Positions 6,565-6,870 of a stretch of 6,870 nucleotides of DNA are shown here, piece by piece. Location of the stretch: contig SXSX01000224.1 in the NCBI GenBank assembly GCA_005793295.1, positions 1-6,870 of the forward strand. Reading direction: 5' to 3'. The position numbers and the translations under genes are program-made. The notes beneath the pieces are model-generated. The model did no database searches. It saw nothing but the letters and a program-made list of their open reading frames with translations, and was not told the DNA's origin. Every line of letters begins with the position of its first letter. Within the stretch, counting starts at the first letter, position 1. The DNA is from Burkholderiales bacterium (GTDB lineage: Bacteria; Pseudomonadota; Gammaproteobacteria; Burkholderiales; Burkholderiaceae_C).

Positions 6565-6870
6565 TTAGTCTAGCCAGGTGGTGAAGTTTTGTACCTCGAC
6601 CCGTGGTGTATGAAATGTGTTGACCACCGCAGCCGCATCGGCATAGCCCAAAGCCATCCCACACACCAGCATTTCATTGGGCCCAGCGCCAACATGCGGC
6701 AATATGACTTTGGAAAATCCATTCCATGCGGCCTGAGGACAGGTATGCAAGCCCCGAGCGCGGGCGGCCACCATGATGCTTTGCAAAAACCCGCCGTAAT
6801 CGACAAGAGATCCACGCCCCATCACTTTGTCAACGGTAAACATCAAGCCCACTGGCGCATCAAAAAATCG
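6565..6870 (-). CDS. Nitroreductase-family FMN oxidoreductase, C-terminal 101 residues (cut by right window edge)
   Basis: The frame is open from the right edge (6870) to a TAA at 6565-6567. The visible part begins RFFDAPVGLMFTVD and continues with DYGGFLQSIMVAARARGL, a TCPQAAW motif, then VCGMALGYAD and a short tail ending TTWLD. This order is typical of the C-terminal half of NAD(P)H-dependent nitroreductases (FMN-binding, dimeric, cytoplasmic). Such proteins are usually about 200-230 residues, so roughly the first half, including most of the phosphate-binding N-terminal segment, lies outside the window. Physiological substrate cannot be inferred. It is likely co-transcribed with rmuC, 38 bases downstream, with no terminator visible between them. 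Confidence 0.85.
   Translation of the reverse strand, partial: RFFDAPVGLMFTVDKVMGRGSLVDYGGFLQSIMVAARARGLHTCPQAAWNGFSKVILPHVGAGPNEMLVCGMALGYADAAAVVNTFHTPRVEVQNFTTWLD

Noticed and set aside
1..6870. Defence, mobile or otherwise novel accessory system
   Set aside because: All genes belong to recognisable families typical of core chromosome, without transposases, integrases, direct-repeat arrays or abrupt composition changes.

Overview
The window looks like ordinary chromosomal DNA of a beta-proteobacterium, most likely Burkholderiales and probably Comamonadaceae-like. This rests on the wording of the UvrC N-terminus, on EarP next to an EF-P with arginine at residue 32, and on moderate base composition. 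The family-level placement is an inference from remembered protein sequences, not from a search. No mobile elements, CRISPR arrays, rRNA or tRNA genes were seen, and coding density is high.

Layout from left to right: (1) the N-terminal half of uvrC (minus strand, runs off the left edge), for nucleotide excision repair; (2) a short divergent intergenic region, then earP and efp on the plus strand, an EF-P rhamnosyltransferase and its substrate; efp ends at a clear intrinsic terminator; (3) a LOG-family nucleotide phosphoribohydrolase-like gene (plus); (4) only 19 bases later, the end of a minus-strand cluster that reads, in transcription order, nitroreductase-family gene (C-terminal part, runs off the right edge), rmuC, and an MFS transporter. 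The transporter starts with GTG inside the rmuC stop (GTGA overlap).

Functional logic: earP-efp is a known pairing. EarP adds rhamnose from dTDP-L-rhamnose to Arg32 of EF-P, which rescues ribosomes stalled at polyproline. uvrC and rmuC both concern DNA integrity but lie in separate transcription units. The nitroreductase-rmuC-MFS cluster is probably one operon judging by spacing; no shared pathway is evident.

I do not see a previously undescribed system. The most worthwhile oddities are an ACAAT hexamer placed exactly six bases before the likely start codons of three genes (uvrC, earP, LOG), hinting at leaderless transcripts; a Ser-rich insertion in UvrC; uncertainty over the earP start; and complementary repeats in the efp leader.
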